Origin: Staphylococcus piscifermentans
GTDB lineage: Bacteria; Bacillota; Bacilli; Staphylococcales; Staphylococcaceae
Length of the DNA: 64,000 nucleotides
Direction: 5' to 3'
NCBI RefSeq assembly: GCF_900186985.1
Contig: NZ_LT906447.1
Span: forward strand, 62,001 to 126,000
A program made the position numbers and the translations under genes. Below are positions 7,463 to 15,561 of this stretch, one piece after another. The notes beneath the pieces were generated by a model. That model was not told the DNA's origin, made no database searches, and worked only from the letters and a program-made list of their open reading frames with translations. Numbering within the stretch: the stretch's first letter is position 1; every line of letters begins with the position of its first letter.

Positions 7463-10279
7463 ATGAAAATGTTAAGAAAAACTATATTACATGAATTCAA
7501 GTCTTCTTTACCGCGTTTTATTTCTATTGCAATCTTGCTTGCTCTAGGTGCTTTCGTACTGATTGGATTGAAAGTAACAGGCAGTGACATGCGTCAAACA
7601 GGCAATGATTATTTTAAAGAACATAAGATGGCAGACGCTCAAGTCACAAGTCCAGTCGGCTTTAATAAAGATGATAAAGATTATATCAATCATATGAAGC
7701 ATGTGAAGAAAACCGAATATAGTGTTTATAAAGACGCTGTAGTTTCCAATTCGAAAAAAACAATGCGTTTGAATGAGAAAACATCTAAGTTATCTATTTT
7801 TAAAGCAGAAGAAGGACGCTTACCGAAGAAAGATAACGAAATTGCATTGAGTTCACAAGACAAAGGCAAATATAAAATTGGTCAATATATCAACCTAGAG
7901 AACAGTAAAGGTAAGAAAGAAATTGACGGATTAAAAAATCATAAATACAAAATCGTTGGTTTTGTGACATCTAGTGATTTCATGCAAAAACATGATTTAG
8001 GCATGACAAATGTAGGTAAAGGTCAAATTGATACCTTTGCAGTCTTGGATAAAAGTGGTTTCAGTGATACCACACCGAATGTAGCTAAAATTGCTTACGA
8101 TAATTTGAAAGGTGCCAGCTACTCTGACAAATTTGAAAAGCAATTACAAAAAGATGTAGATCAAAATATTCCTGGGTTAACAAAATGGGCAGACAAACGT
8201 GATTCAGAAATTAAAGATGATAAAAAAGCTCAAATTAAAGATGGCAGAGAAAAATTAGAAAAACAAAAATCATCTGTGGACAGCAAAGAGCAATCTTTAA
8301 ATCAATCTAAAGAACAATTAGATGGCAATAAAGCACAATTGGACCAAGCAAAACAACAAGTTGCCGATGCTAAAAAGCAAGTCGATCAATTGCCTGCTGG
8401 TGCACAAAAAGATCAAATGGCTCAACAGCAGCAAGCGCAACAAAAACAAGTGGATGAACAAGCAAAAGAATTTAAGTCTAAGCAAGACGAATGGCAAAAA
8501 AATGCTGATGACTTGAAAGACGCTAAAGAAAAAATCGCTTCAAAAGAAAGTGAACTTGATTCACAAGAACAAAAAATTCAATCAATGGGTGATTTAGAAT
8601 ATCAATTACAATCACGCAGCGATTATAACCAAGGATATAACCAATTTGGCGAATCAGCGAAACGTATCGATGTACTTTCTAATACATTCCCAATTATTTT
8701 CTTCGCCGTAGCCATTTTAGTAACATTTACGACAATGTCACGTATGGCTGAAGAAAAACGTACAACAATGGGTGTGTTACGTGCATTAGGTTATACGAAG
8801 TTTGATGCAATGAGATTATTCCTTATCTATGGTACAAGTGCAGCATTATTAGGTACCGCACTTGGAAGCTTCTTCGGTACAGGATTGTTACCTAGAAGAA
8901 TTTATCAAGCTTATGCTGCAAACTTAGCTGTACCGCCAATTCAAACACCGCCTTCATGGTTATGGATTATTATTAGTTTAATCTTTGCTTTATTATGTAC
9001 GGTTGTACCGGCAGTTTATATTGCTTGGCAATCACTCAAAGAAAATCCTAAATATTTACTAGTTGCTAAACCGCCTAAAGCAGGCTCTAAAGTATTATTA
9101 GAACGTATTCCATTTATCTGGAATAAACTATCATTTAATTACAAAGTTACAGTGAGAAACTTATTCAGATATAAAATGCGTATGTTTATGACTATCTTCG
9201 GTATCTTAGGTTGTACGGCATTATTGATTACAGGTTTTGGTATGAAAGATTCCTTGAATGGTATTATCGATAACCAATATAAGAAAATCATTCATTATGA
9301 CATTATCGGCGTTTATAACCCTGATGCGAGTCAAAAAGAAAAGAATGATTATGAAAAAGCAGTCAATGATATCAAAGGTGTAAAACAAAAAGACAATGTT
9401 TACTTTGAATCTGTAACTGCAAAACCTAAAGGTGTTATCAATAATCAGCAAATTACGATGATGGTCCCAGAACACAAGAATACTTTCAATGACTTTGTGA
9501 CGTTACGCAATCCTGATAACGGTCATAAAATGAAATTGAAAGATGATGGTGTAGCGATTACACAAAAACTTGCAAAATTAGGCCACTACAAAGTAGGCGA
9601 CCATATGGACATTAGAGACAAGGCAGGACGCAAGCATAAAGTAAGAATCGCTCAAATTACACAAATGTATGCAGGACATAACGTGATTATGGATAGTAGT
9701 TATTACCAAAAAGCATTCCATAAGAAAGTAAAATACAATGGTAAAATTATTAACCTGAAAGATCGTTCTAATAAAAATATTGATAAAGTCTCTCGCGACT
9801 TGAATAGTCAAGATGCTGCGATGACTGCAGTCCAATCGAACCAAGCTAAGACAGCTATCAACACTATCTTAGACGGACTTGATAATATCGTATTTATTAT
9901 TGTGTTAGCTTCTTCAGCGTTATCATTCGTTGTGTTGTTCACACTGACAAACATCAACGTTTCAGAACGTACACGCGAATTAGCGACACTACGAGTCTTA
10001 GGATTCTATAAACGAGAAACAGTAATGTATATCTATCGTGAAACGATTATTCTTACAATTATAGGTATACTCGTCGGATTCATTGGCGGTTATTATTTAC
10101 ATCAATTTATCATGAGTACACTACCTCCGAATAACGCGATGGCAGATATGACACTGTATTGGACAAACTTCGCAATATCAACAGGTTTAACGCTATTATT
10201 CTCATTCATTGTAATGTTAATTATGGCACGCAAAATCAGCAAAATAGATATGCTGGGTGCTCTGAACTCAGTAGACTAA
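7463..10279 (+). CDS. ABC transporter permease with two FtsX domains and a coiled-coil insert
   Basis: The 938-residue membrane protein starts with an anchor segment (FISIAILLALGAFVLIGL), then an extracellular MacB-like domain. About residues 245-370 are rich in Lys, Gln, Glu and Asp and look like a long coiled-coil hairpin. An FtsX unit follows with three membrane segments (starting TFPIIFFAVAILVTF), then a further membrane segment (TIFGILGCTALLITG), a second extracellular domain, and a closing FtsX unit (IVFIIVLASSALSFVV). The long extracytoplasmic coiled coil suggests contact with the wall or a partner. The substrate is unknown; antimicrobial-peptide or lipid handling are possible, but no two-component system is adjacent as in BceAB-type loci. 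A terminator follows at once. Confidence 0.85.
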   Translation: MKMLRKTILHEFKSSLPRFISIAILLALGAFVLIGLKVTGSDMRQTGNDYFKEHKMADAQVTSPVGFNKDDKDYINHMKHVKKTEYSVYKDAVVSNSKKTMRLNEKTSKLSIFKAEEGRLPKKDNEIALSSQDKGKYKIGQYINLENSKGKKEIDGLKNHKYKIVGFVTSSDFMQKHDLGMTNVGKGQIDTFAVLDKSGFSDTTPNVAKIAYDNLKGASYSDKFEKQLQKDVDQNIPGLTKWADKRDSEIKDDKKAQIKDGREKLEKQKSSVDSKEQSLNQSKEQLDGNKAQLDQAKQQVADAKKQVDQLPAGAQKDQMAQQQQAQQKQVDEQAKEFKSKQDEWQKNADDLKDAKEKIASKESELDSQEQKIQSMGDLEYQLQSRSDYNQGYNQFGESAKRIDVLSNTFPIIFFAVAILVTFTTMSRMAEEKRTTMGVLRALGYTKFDAMRLFLIYGTSAALLGTALGSFFGTGLLPRRIYQAYAANLAVPPIQTPPSWLWIIISLIFALLCTVVPAVYIAWQSLKENPKYLLVAKPPKAGSKVLLERIPFIWNKLSFNYKVTVRNLFRYKMRMFMTIFGILGCTALLITGFGMKDSLNGIIDNQYKKIIHYDIIGVYNPDASQKEKNDYEKAVNDIKGVKQKDNVYFESVTAKPKGVINNQQITMMVPEHKNTFNDFVTLRNPDNGHKMKLKDDGVAITQKLAKLGHYKVGDHMDIRDKAGRKHKVRIAQITQMYAGHNVIMDSSYYQKAFHKKVKYNGKIINLKDRSNKNIDKVSRDLNSQDAAMTAVQSNQAKTAINTILDGLDNIVFIIVLASSALSFVVLFTLTNINVSERTRELATLRVLGFYKRETVMYIYRETIILTIIGILVGFIGGYYLHQFIMSTLPPNNAMADMTLYWTNFAISTGLTLLFSFIVMLIMARKISKIDMLGALNSVD

Positions 10280-10286
10280 TTCCTTT

Positions 10287-10327
10287 AACCGGTAGAAGTC
10301 CCGAAGCGGATTTCTATCGGTTTTTTT
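10287..10327 (+). terminator. Rho-independent terminator after the ABC permease gene
   Basis: AACCGGTAGAAGTCC pairs with GGATTTCTATCGGTT, allowing one G-T pair and one mismatch, followed by TTTTT. It separates the exporter operon from the isaB-like array. Confidence 0.85.
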
Positions 10328-10434
10328 GAGACGTACAAAAATACACTATTTAAACATACTCAATAGTTATTGAAATTAATCATTTTTATTAATAATTTGT
10401 ATAGCTAAATTTACTTAATTTTCTGAAATATTAT

Positions 10435-10453
10435 TGTAATGATTGTCATTCTA
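10435..10453 (+). promoter_or_regulatory. Fur-box-like site before the isaB-like array
   Basis: TGTAATGATTGTCATTCTA matches the classical 19-bp Fur consensus (GATAATGATTATCATTATC) at 14 positions by my count, with an AATGA-TTG-TCATT core palindrome. It lies about 50 bases before the first ribosome site, where a promoter would be. Regulation by Fur is inference from motif and position. Confidence 0.4.
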
Positions 10454-10503
10454 GTGTAATCTAACACTAAGCATTATAAAAAATAATAGGAGTTGAGGAA
10501 GCC

Positions 10504-10992
10504 ATGAAAAAAGTAATTGCAGCAACCGGCGTAACTTTGACGTTAGCACTTGGTACAAGTGTCCTTCCAGCAAACAACGAAGCAGGCAATGAAGCACATG
10601 CAGCAACGCAACCTTATTATAATTACACAGGCTATACGAGTTATGATTCAAGCTTTCTTTTAGATCCAAATTTTATTAATGCATTAAAGTATAATAACTT
10701 TACCATCAACGGATATCATATGGACTTTTCTCCACCCTCTTTTGCAACACAAGATATTATGTATCGTGAAACACAGTATGATCAGTATTATAGCTTACTA
10801 TCATCTTCAGAAACTCCATATCATGTTCATTTTGATGCTAAGCCAGGACAAATCAGCAAGCAAGATATCATTAATGCATACGGTCTTAATTACACAGAAA
10901 ACGATGGTAAAAGCATGGTATATAATTTAAATGAAGCAGAAATAATATTTGAAATATCAAATGATACGGTTAAAGCAGTTGATATCTATTAG
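10504..10992 (+). CDS. IsaB-like secreted protein, copy 1
   Basis: The 162-residue protein has a Sec signal peptide (KKVIAATGVTLTLALGTSV) with a likely AxA-type cleavage at AHA-AT, and a mature part with IsaB hallmarks as I remember them: PYYNYTGY, then DPNFINALKYNNFTINGY, and the IxxAYG-like segment DIINAYGLNY. IsaB is an immunodominant staphylococcal surface antigen reported to bind nucleic acid. The first 44 codons are almost identical in DNA to the two copies downstream, while the mature parts diverge. GGAGTTGAGGAAGCC precedes the ATG. Copy 1 has the shortest mature domain and lacks the KIQG segment found in copies 2 and 3. Confidence 0.8.
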   Translation: MKKVIAATGVTLTLALGTSVLPANNEAGNEAHAATQPYYNYTGYTSYDSSFLLDPNFINALKYNNFTINGYHMDFSPPSFATQDIMYRETQYDQYYSLLSSSETPYHVHFDAKPGQISKQDIINAYGLNYTENDGKSMVYNLNEAEIIFEISNDTVKAVDIY

Positions 10993-11036
10993 TGTGAAAA
11001 GCGATGATTGAGTAAATTAATAGGAGTTGAAGAGCC

Positions 11037-11537
11037 ATGAAAAAAGTAATTGCAGCAACCGGCGTAACTTTGACGTTAGCACTTGGTACAAGTGTCCTTC
11101 CAGCAAACAACGAAGCAGGCAATGAAGCACATGCAGCAACACAACCTTATTATAATTACACAGGCTATGCAGCGTATGATTCAAGTTTCTTTGTAGATCC
11201 GAATTTTGTGAGAGCGATTAAATATCATAATGTCACATTTAATGGCTATAAAATACAAGGACAACATCAAGCAGTGCCGAACTCTACTAGGAATATACAA
11301 GTATATGATCAACTAATAGCGATTAATAAAGAAACGAATAACGCCGTTTCTGTTTCAATCCCAATCAATCAAGGTCAGGTCAGCAGACAAGCAATCGAAA
11401 ATGTATACGGAACAAACTATAAGTTTTACAGTGAGAAAATGTCAAATGACACAGGTATGATGGTTTATGAGTTTGATGGCAGTACAGTGAATATCGAAAT
11501 CTATCATAATATGGCAGATTCTGCTACGATTACTTAA
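11037..11537 (+). CDS. IsaB-like secreted protein, copy 2
   Basis: Second of three tandem IsaB-like genes, 166 residues. The signal peptide and the first ten mature residues repeat copy 1 (one silent base difference in 132). After residue 44 the protein diverges: DPNFVRAIKYHNVTFNGYKIQG, a YDQ motif shared by IsaB proteins, then VSRQAIENVYGTNY. It is separated from copy 1 by only 44 bases, which carry its own GGAGTTGAAGAG ribosome site and no terminator, so the genes are probably cotranscribed from the promoter upstream of copy 1. Secreted or wall-associated location is expected; no LPXTG motif or membrane anchor is seen. Confidence 0.8.
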   Translation: MKKVIAATGVTLTLALGTSVLPANNEAGNEAHAATQPYYNYTGYAAYDSSFFVDPNFVRAIKYHNVTFNGYKIQGQHQAVPNSTRNIQVYDQLIAINKETNNAVSVSIPINQGQVSRQAIENVYGTNYKFYSEKMSNDTGMMVYEFDGSTVNIEIYHNMADSATIT

Positions 11538-11589
11538 CATTTATAAAAAAGTGAGCTAATTTTTAAAGAATAATAGGAGTTGAAGAGTC

Positions 11590-12120
11590 ATGAAAAAAGT
11601 AATTGCAGCAACCGGCGTAACCTTGACGTTGGCACTTGGTACAAGTGTCCTTCCAGCAAACAACGAAGCAGGCAATGAAGCACATGCAGCAACACAACCT
11701 TATTATAATTACACAGGCTATACAGCGTATGATACAAGTTTTGTTCTAGACTCGAATTTTGTGAGAGCTTTACAGCATGGTAACGTCACTTTGAATGGGT
11801 ATAAGATTCAAGGAGAACATCAAGCAACCAATAATGATAATAATGAATCTGTAAAGGTTTATGACCAAAAAATGATTATTAATCCTAAAACAAATAGAGC
11901 TATTACCGCAGCATTTCCAGCTAAGTCAGGACAAATTAGTAAACAAGATGTTATTAATGCATATGGCTCAAATTATAACTTTATAAAACACTATCCAAAT
12001 GATCCGGACAACACTGGAATAATGAAGTATGAATTTGATGGCAGCACAGTTAATTTTAACTTTACAAATGGTTATTTAACTAGCGTTGGTATTAATGGCG
12101 GTGTGTTAACTTCGCTATAG
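11590..12120 (+). CDS. IsaB-like secreted protein, copy 3
   Basis: Third tandem IsaB-like gene, 176 residues and the longest of the set. Its leader differs from copy 2 by two silent bases. The mature part (DSNFVRALQHGNVTLNGYKIQG, YDQKMIINPKTN, ISKQDVINAYGSNY, MKYEFDGSTVNF) is closest to copy 2 over the middle and shares the GQISKQD(V/I)INAYG block with copy 1, a mosaic relationship. GGAGTTGAAGAG precedes the ATG at the same spacing as in the other copies. It is followed by a terminator at 12201. Function beyond the IsaB family is unknown. Confidence 0.8.
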   Translation: MKKVIAATGVTLTLALGTSVLPANNEAGNEAHAATQPYYNYTGYTAYDTSFVLDSNFVRALQHGNVTLNGYKIQGEHQATNNDNNESVKVYDQKMIINPKTNRAITAAFPAKSGQISKQDVINAYGSNYNFIKHYPNDPDNTGIMKYEFDGSTVNFNFTNGYLTSVGINGGVLTSL

Positions 12121-12510
12121 AATTAATGATATGAGAACAATATTGTATTCTATTTATAACAAGTCGGTATCACAAATAGAATGAAGCAATATAGAGGAAC
12201 AAGGAAGGGTGGTTTTCCCTTCCTTATTTTTCTGTTTTCTAATAAAAAAGACAAAATATCCATCTCAATGAGTAGAGTAATATAATCTTGTCAAAATTGA
12301 CCTGTAGTTCTATTTTTGTTTTTCAATAAAGATATGCACTAACTATAACTTTATCTTCTAAATATCAGAGAAATGTATATGTGGTATTGCAACCCTATAT
12401 ATATGGAACAATAATGAAAATTATTTTAAAAATTGCCATAGATTTATTTGGATTCTTTAGGTAATATTAAATTATTGAAATTTGAAATAAATGTGAAAGC
12501 AGGAAAGATA
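12121..12510. other. Intergenic region after the isaB array
   Basis: About 390 bases holding the isaB-array terminator (12201-12235) and then an AT-rich stretch that must carry the promoter of the zinc-ribbon PrsW gene. I cannot place that promoter with confidence and see no other gene. Confidence 0.6.
12201..12235 (+). terminator. Rho-independent terminator after the isaB array
   Basis: AAGGAAGGG and CCCTTCCTT form a perfect 9-bp stem with a 6-base loop, followed by ATTTTTCT. It ends the three-gene isaB unit. Confidence 0.9.
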
Positions 12511-13791
12511 ATGAAATGTATGAATTGCGGAGAGAGTGTAGATCCGAATGATAAATTTTGTATGAGTTGTGGATCTAATTTAGAGGAACAAAAGGCAAGT
12601 GAGTTGATTATTAAGACATGTCCTTCATGTGGAAATAAGGTTGATTTAGACGATAAGTTCTGCGGGCATTGCGGTTATAATTTTAATCATTCAATGGCTA
12701 ATGAAAATCAGCACAATTATAATTCGACAACAACTATGCCTGAAGCAAACAGTTTTACGCAAGGAGCTAAAAGCTTATTTGGAAATACGACTAAATCAAT
12801 CGGTAGATTAGCAGGTAACGAGGAAAGTTTAAACATTAATCTAAAAGATATGTTTTCTGAAGTATTTAAAAAGCATACAAAGGAAGAATCAGATGAAATT
12901 TTTATAGCAGGCACAAAGAGCACTACACCTCAGCTTGACGAGATTTCAGAAGAATGGGGTAGACCATGGTTGTTTTCTAGAGTGTTTTTAGCATTTGCTA
13001 TTACATTCGCAACGTTGTGGGTTTTAGTAAATTCCTTTGAAAATAATTTAGCAATACCTGGATTAATCTTTATTGGTGCTTTAATGGTTCCTCTATCCTG
13101 TCTTTTCTTTTTCTATGAATCTAATGCATTTAAGAATATTAGTCTATTTGAAGTGATGAAAATGTTTTTTATTGGAGGAGTACTTTCTCTTCTAAGTACT
13201 ATGTTTTTGTATAGTTTTGTTACATTTAGTGATGAACATAATGTATATGGAACGCTTACAATCATTGATGCATTTTTAGTAGGATTGGTAGAAGAAACTG
13301 GGAAAGCACTTATTATTATTTATTTCATTAATAAAATGAGAACGAATAAAATTTTAAATGGTTTATTGATAGGGGCAGCAATAGGAGCTGGATTTGCAGT
13401 ATTTGAATCAGCAGGATATATCCTTACGTATTCATTAAGTAATATTGATAATTTAACGACCATGGTATTTGCAAGATCTTGGACAGCTATTGGTACACAC
13501 ATTGTTTGGTCCGCCATTATAGGGGCCGCTATTGTTATTGCTAAAGATAATACGAAATTCTCTTTTAATAACATTGGGAATAAAAGCTTTTTATTTTTCT
13601 TTTTTGTTTCAGTGCTACTTCATACTATTTGGGATACTGATATCACACTCTTAGGTAGTGGAACTTTAAAATGTATAGTATTGATTGCTATTGCTTGGAT
13701 TTTTATTTTTATCTTAATGAAAGCAGGACTGAATCAAATAGATTTCTTTAGAAATGAAGAAGCATTGATTCAACAAGGTGAAAATGAATGA
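12511..13791 (+). CDS. Double zinc-ribbon PrsW-family membrane protease
   Basis: The 426-residue protein opens with two zinc ribbons (Cys3, 6, 17, 20 and Cys37, 40, 51, 54), continues with a cytoplasmic linker, and ends in about eight membrane segments carrying the PrsW signature EETGK (261-265), a downstream GFAVFESAGY with a conserved Glu, and TIWDTD near the end. PrsW belongs to the CAAX-protease-like glutamic/metal intramembrane protease clan; B. subtilis PrsW cleaves anti-sigma factor RsiW. The ATG at 12511 is chosen because AGGAAAG lies 4-10 bases upstream and the first ribbon then starts at residue 3; a TTG at 12448 has no ribosome site. Its stop overlaps the start of the next zinc-ribbon gene (ATGA). 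Confidence 0.8.
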   Translation: MKCMNCGESVDPNDKFCMSCGSNLEEQKASELIIKTCPSCGNKVDLDDKFCGHCGYNFNHSMANENQHNYNSTTTMPEANSFTQGAKSLFGNTTKSIGRLAGNEESLNINLKDMFSEVFKKHTKEESDEIFIAGTKSTTPQLDEISEEWGRPWLFSRVFLAFAITFATLWVLVNSFENNLAIPGLIFIGALMVPLSCLFFFYESNAFKNISLFEVMKMFFIGGVLSLLSTMFLYSFVTFSDEHNVYGTLTIIDAFLVGLVEETGKALIIIYFINKMRTNKILNGLLIGAAIGAGFAVFESAGYILTYSLSNIDNLTTMVFARSWTAIGTHIVWSAIIGAAIVIAKDNTKFSFNNIGNKSFLFFFFVSVLLHTIWDTDITLLGSGTLKCIVLIAIAWIFIFILMKAGLNQIDFFRNEEALIQQGENE

Positions 13792-14345
13792 GATATTGCC
13801 CTAATTGTGGAGAAAAATTAGAAAGAGGACAACTCTATTGTAATAATTGCGGCACAATGCTAAATGAAACACATCCGAAACATAGCAGAAGAAACAGAAA
13901 CCAAAATGCTGGTAAAGTTTGGATTATTATAACAGTAGTTTTAGTAGCACTCATATCTGTAGCCATAGCGATTTATTTTTTATTAATGTTTTTAAAAAAT
14001 CCTTTTAGTTCAGCTAGTGATAGTACCAACCACTATAATAGTCATTCGAATAAAGTTAATGTATTATCTACATCATTCAGTGAAAATTTTATGAATCAAG
14101 AAAATACGGGAGGATATAAAGGATTCGAATTAGGAATGTCTCCCGAAGAGATAAAACATAAATTCGGTAATGAAGATGGTACAGTTGAATTGGGTATCGG
14201 AAAGGTTCATAAATACGGAAATATGGGCGTTTATTATGGCTCTGGTAATACAGTTTCCTCAGTATATGTATTGCCTGATAATGTTACAGTCGATGAATTT
14301 AAAAAAGTACATGGCGAGCAACTAAACAGACAGAGGATCAGATGA
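13788..14345 (+). CDS. Zinc-ribbon single-pass membrane protein (5' part of an apparently frameshifted gene)
   Basis: The 185-residue frame has one zinc ribbon (Cys4, 7, 18, 21), a basic stretch, one membrane segment at about 44-66 and an extracytoplasmic domain with KGFELGMSPEEIKHKFG. The start overlaps the PrsW stop as ATGA. After VDEFKKVHGE the frame runs into QLNRQRIR and stops. In the next frame the same DNA reads ATKQTEDQ and joins smoothly to the frame at 14342. A one-base deletion near 14315-14320 in a gene that was about 350 codons long is the simplest explanation. Function unknown; the arrangement suggests a partner or substrate of the PrsW-like protease. Confidence 0.65.
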   Translation: MRYCPNCGEKLERGQLYCNNCGTMLNETHPKHSRRNRNQNAGKVWIIITVVLVALISVAIAIYFLLMFLKNPFSSASDSTNHYNSHSNKVNVLSTSFSENFMNQENTGGYKGFELGMSPEEIKHKFGNEDGTVELGIGKVHKYGNMGVYYGSGNTVSSVYVLPDNVTVDEFKKVHGEQLNRQRIR

Positions 14346-14842
14346 TATATGATGATAATCCTGATAATGGATTTACAATTTTAATCAATCATAAAGATGG
14401 CAAGATTCAGTCTGTAGAAAATACCTTTCAGATGGATCCTTCAAGTTTAAAAAAGATAAATTCGAGTAATAATTCTTCTCAAAATGTGAGTGAAGCTTTT
14501 TCTCAAGACGTATTGAATTATAGCGACGGAATTAGCAAAATAATGAACACTGCGTTTAGTGCAACGGATTATACAGAGCAACCTGAAAGTTTATCTGAAG
14601 CGCGGTCTATGACGGCTAGCTGGGATGGTTTGTTAAATGATATTGAAAACCAAGCAGATACTGATGAAGAAAAAAGGATTGTAGAACAATTACAAGGGTT
14701 TAAAAATAAAAGAGATGAAATCTTGGATGACATTGAACAATTCGTGGATAACCATGATTCTGAAGCTTGGCAGAATGCCCAAAAAAAGAATGTATCCTTA
14801 GAAGATGAATTAAAAATATTCTTCGATAAATATCCAAATTAA
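14342..14842 (+). CDS. 3' part of the frameshifted zinc-ribbon membrane protein gene
   Basis: This 166-codon frame begins MIYDDNPDNGFTILINHKDGK, which reads as the middle of a domain rather than a protein start, and goes on to an acidic, helical C-terminal region. Its ATG overlaps the TGA of the upstream frame, so reinitiation is possible, but no good ribosome site stands before it. The open frame extends upstream of the ATG for at least eight sensible codons (ATKQTEDQ) that continue the upstream domain. I read it as the C-terminal half of one gene split by a one-base indel, real or a sequence error. A bidirectional terminator follows directly. Confidence 0.6.
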   Translation: MIYDDNPDNGFTILINHKDGKIQSVENTFQMDPSSLKKINSSNNSSQNVSEAFSQDVLNYSDGISKIMNTAFSATDYTEQPESLSEARSMTASWDGLLNDIENQADTDEEKRIVEQLQGFKNKRDEILDDIEQFVDNHDSEAWQNAQKKNVSLEDELKIFFDKYPN

Positions 14843-14880
14843 AACAGGAATGGTGAATATAAATCACCACTCCTGTTTTA
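14841..14880. terminator. Bidirectional terminator between converging genes
   Basis: TAAAACAGGA and TCCTGTTTTA, extended inside by TGGTGA/TCACCA, form a long stem. It serves the zinc-ribbon gene on the plus strand and the VOC gene on the minus strand, whose stop codon overlaps its right edge. Confidence 0.85.
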
Positions 14881-15402
14881 CTTTTTCGGCGGTATAAAGA
14901 CTTCCGCTTCACTACTTTCAGGATAATAATATCCATTCGGTACCGTCTGCAACTCAATCAAACTGCCCCAAGGCGTTTTAACGTAAACCGTCTGATTACC
15001 GTCTGTATCTTCATATTTAGTATTAAAATGCGGTTCTGAAATCGGTTGGCCGCCTGCTTCAATCACTTGTGCTAAGGCTCTGTCGAAATTATCTACATAA
15101 AAAGAAATATGGGTAAAGCCGATATCTTGAAGCGTTTCCGCAGAACGTTGCTCTGCATTTGCAAACTCAAACATTTCAATATTCGGACCATGACCGAAGA
15201 CCATCATGCGCTTTTTAATAATCTTAGCGCCTGTTTCCATACCTAAATATCGTTCTACATCTTCACCGCCACGGGGTGCTTCCATTTCCGTTTGACTATC
15301 ATAGGCGATTTTGCCATTCAAGCCTTTTTTAAAAAAGTGAGTGGCAGCTTCAATATCAGGCACAGTCAATCCAATATGGTTAATGCCTCTTGTAACATCC
15401 AT
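14878..15402 (-). CDS. VOC-superfamily (glyoxalase/dioxygenase-like) protein
   Basis: The 174-residue protein has two beta-alpha-beta-beta-beta halves typical of vicinal-oxygen-chelate enzymes: GINHIGLTVPDIEAAT opens the first and FTHISFYVDNFDRALAQV the second. Candidate metal ligands are His in the NHIGL and THISF motifs and Glu residues in NIEMFEF and LIELQTV. Members include glyoxalase I, ring-cleaving dioxygenases and fosfomycin-resistance proteins; this sequence does not let me choose. It is a single gene between converging and diverging neighbours, with AAAGAAGTGAAGAAAAT upstream of the ATG. Confidence 0.8.
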   Translation of the reverse strand: MDVTRGINHIGLTVPDIEAATHFFKKGLNGKIAYDSQTEMEAPRGGEDVERYLGMETGAKIIKKRMMVFGHGPNIEMFEFANAEQRSAETLQDIGFTHISFYVDNFDRALAQVIEAGGQPISEPHFNTKYEDTDGNQTVYVKTPWGSLIELQTVPNGYYYPESSEAEVFIPPKK

Positions 15403-15561
15403 ATTTTCTTCACTTCTTTCTTTAAATAGAGGTTATATTAATAATATTAACCATAATAATAGAGTTTTATGCTTCTTTAAAAGTTAAAAGGGTTCTACCA
15501 CAAAATCATTTTGAGCATGATATGATATGAGTAAGCGATTATTTTACGAGGGGATAGAATA

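Noticed and set aside
10742-10930. A second frame inside isaB copy 1 on the same strand
   Set aside because: It lies wholly within the isaB-like gene, has no ribosome site and no recognisable content.
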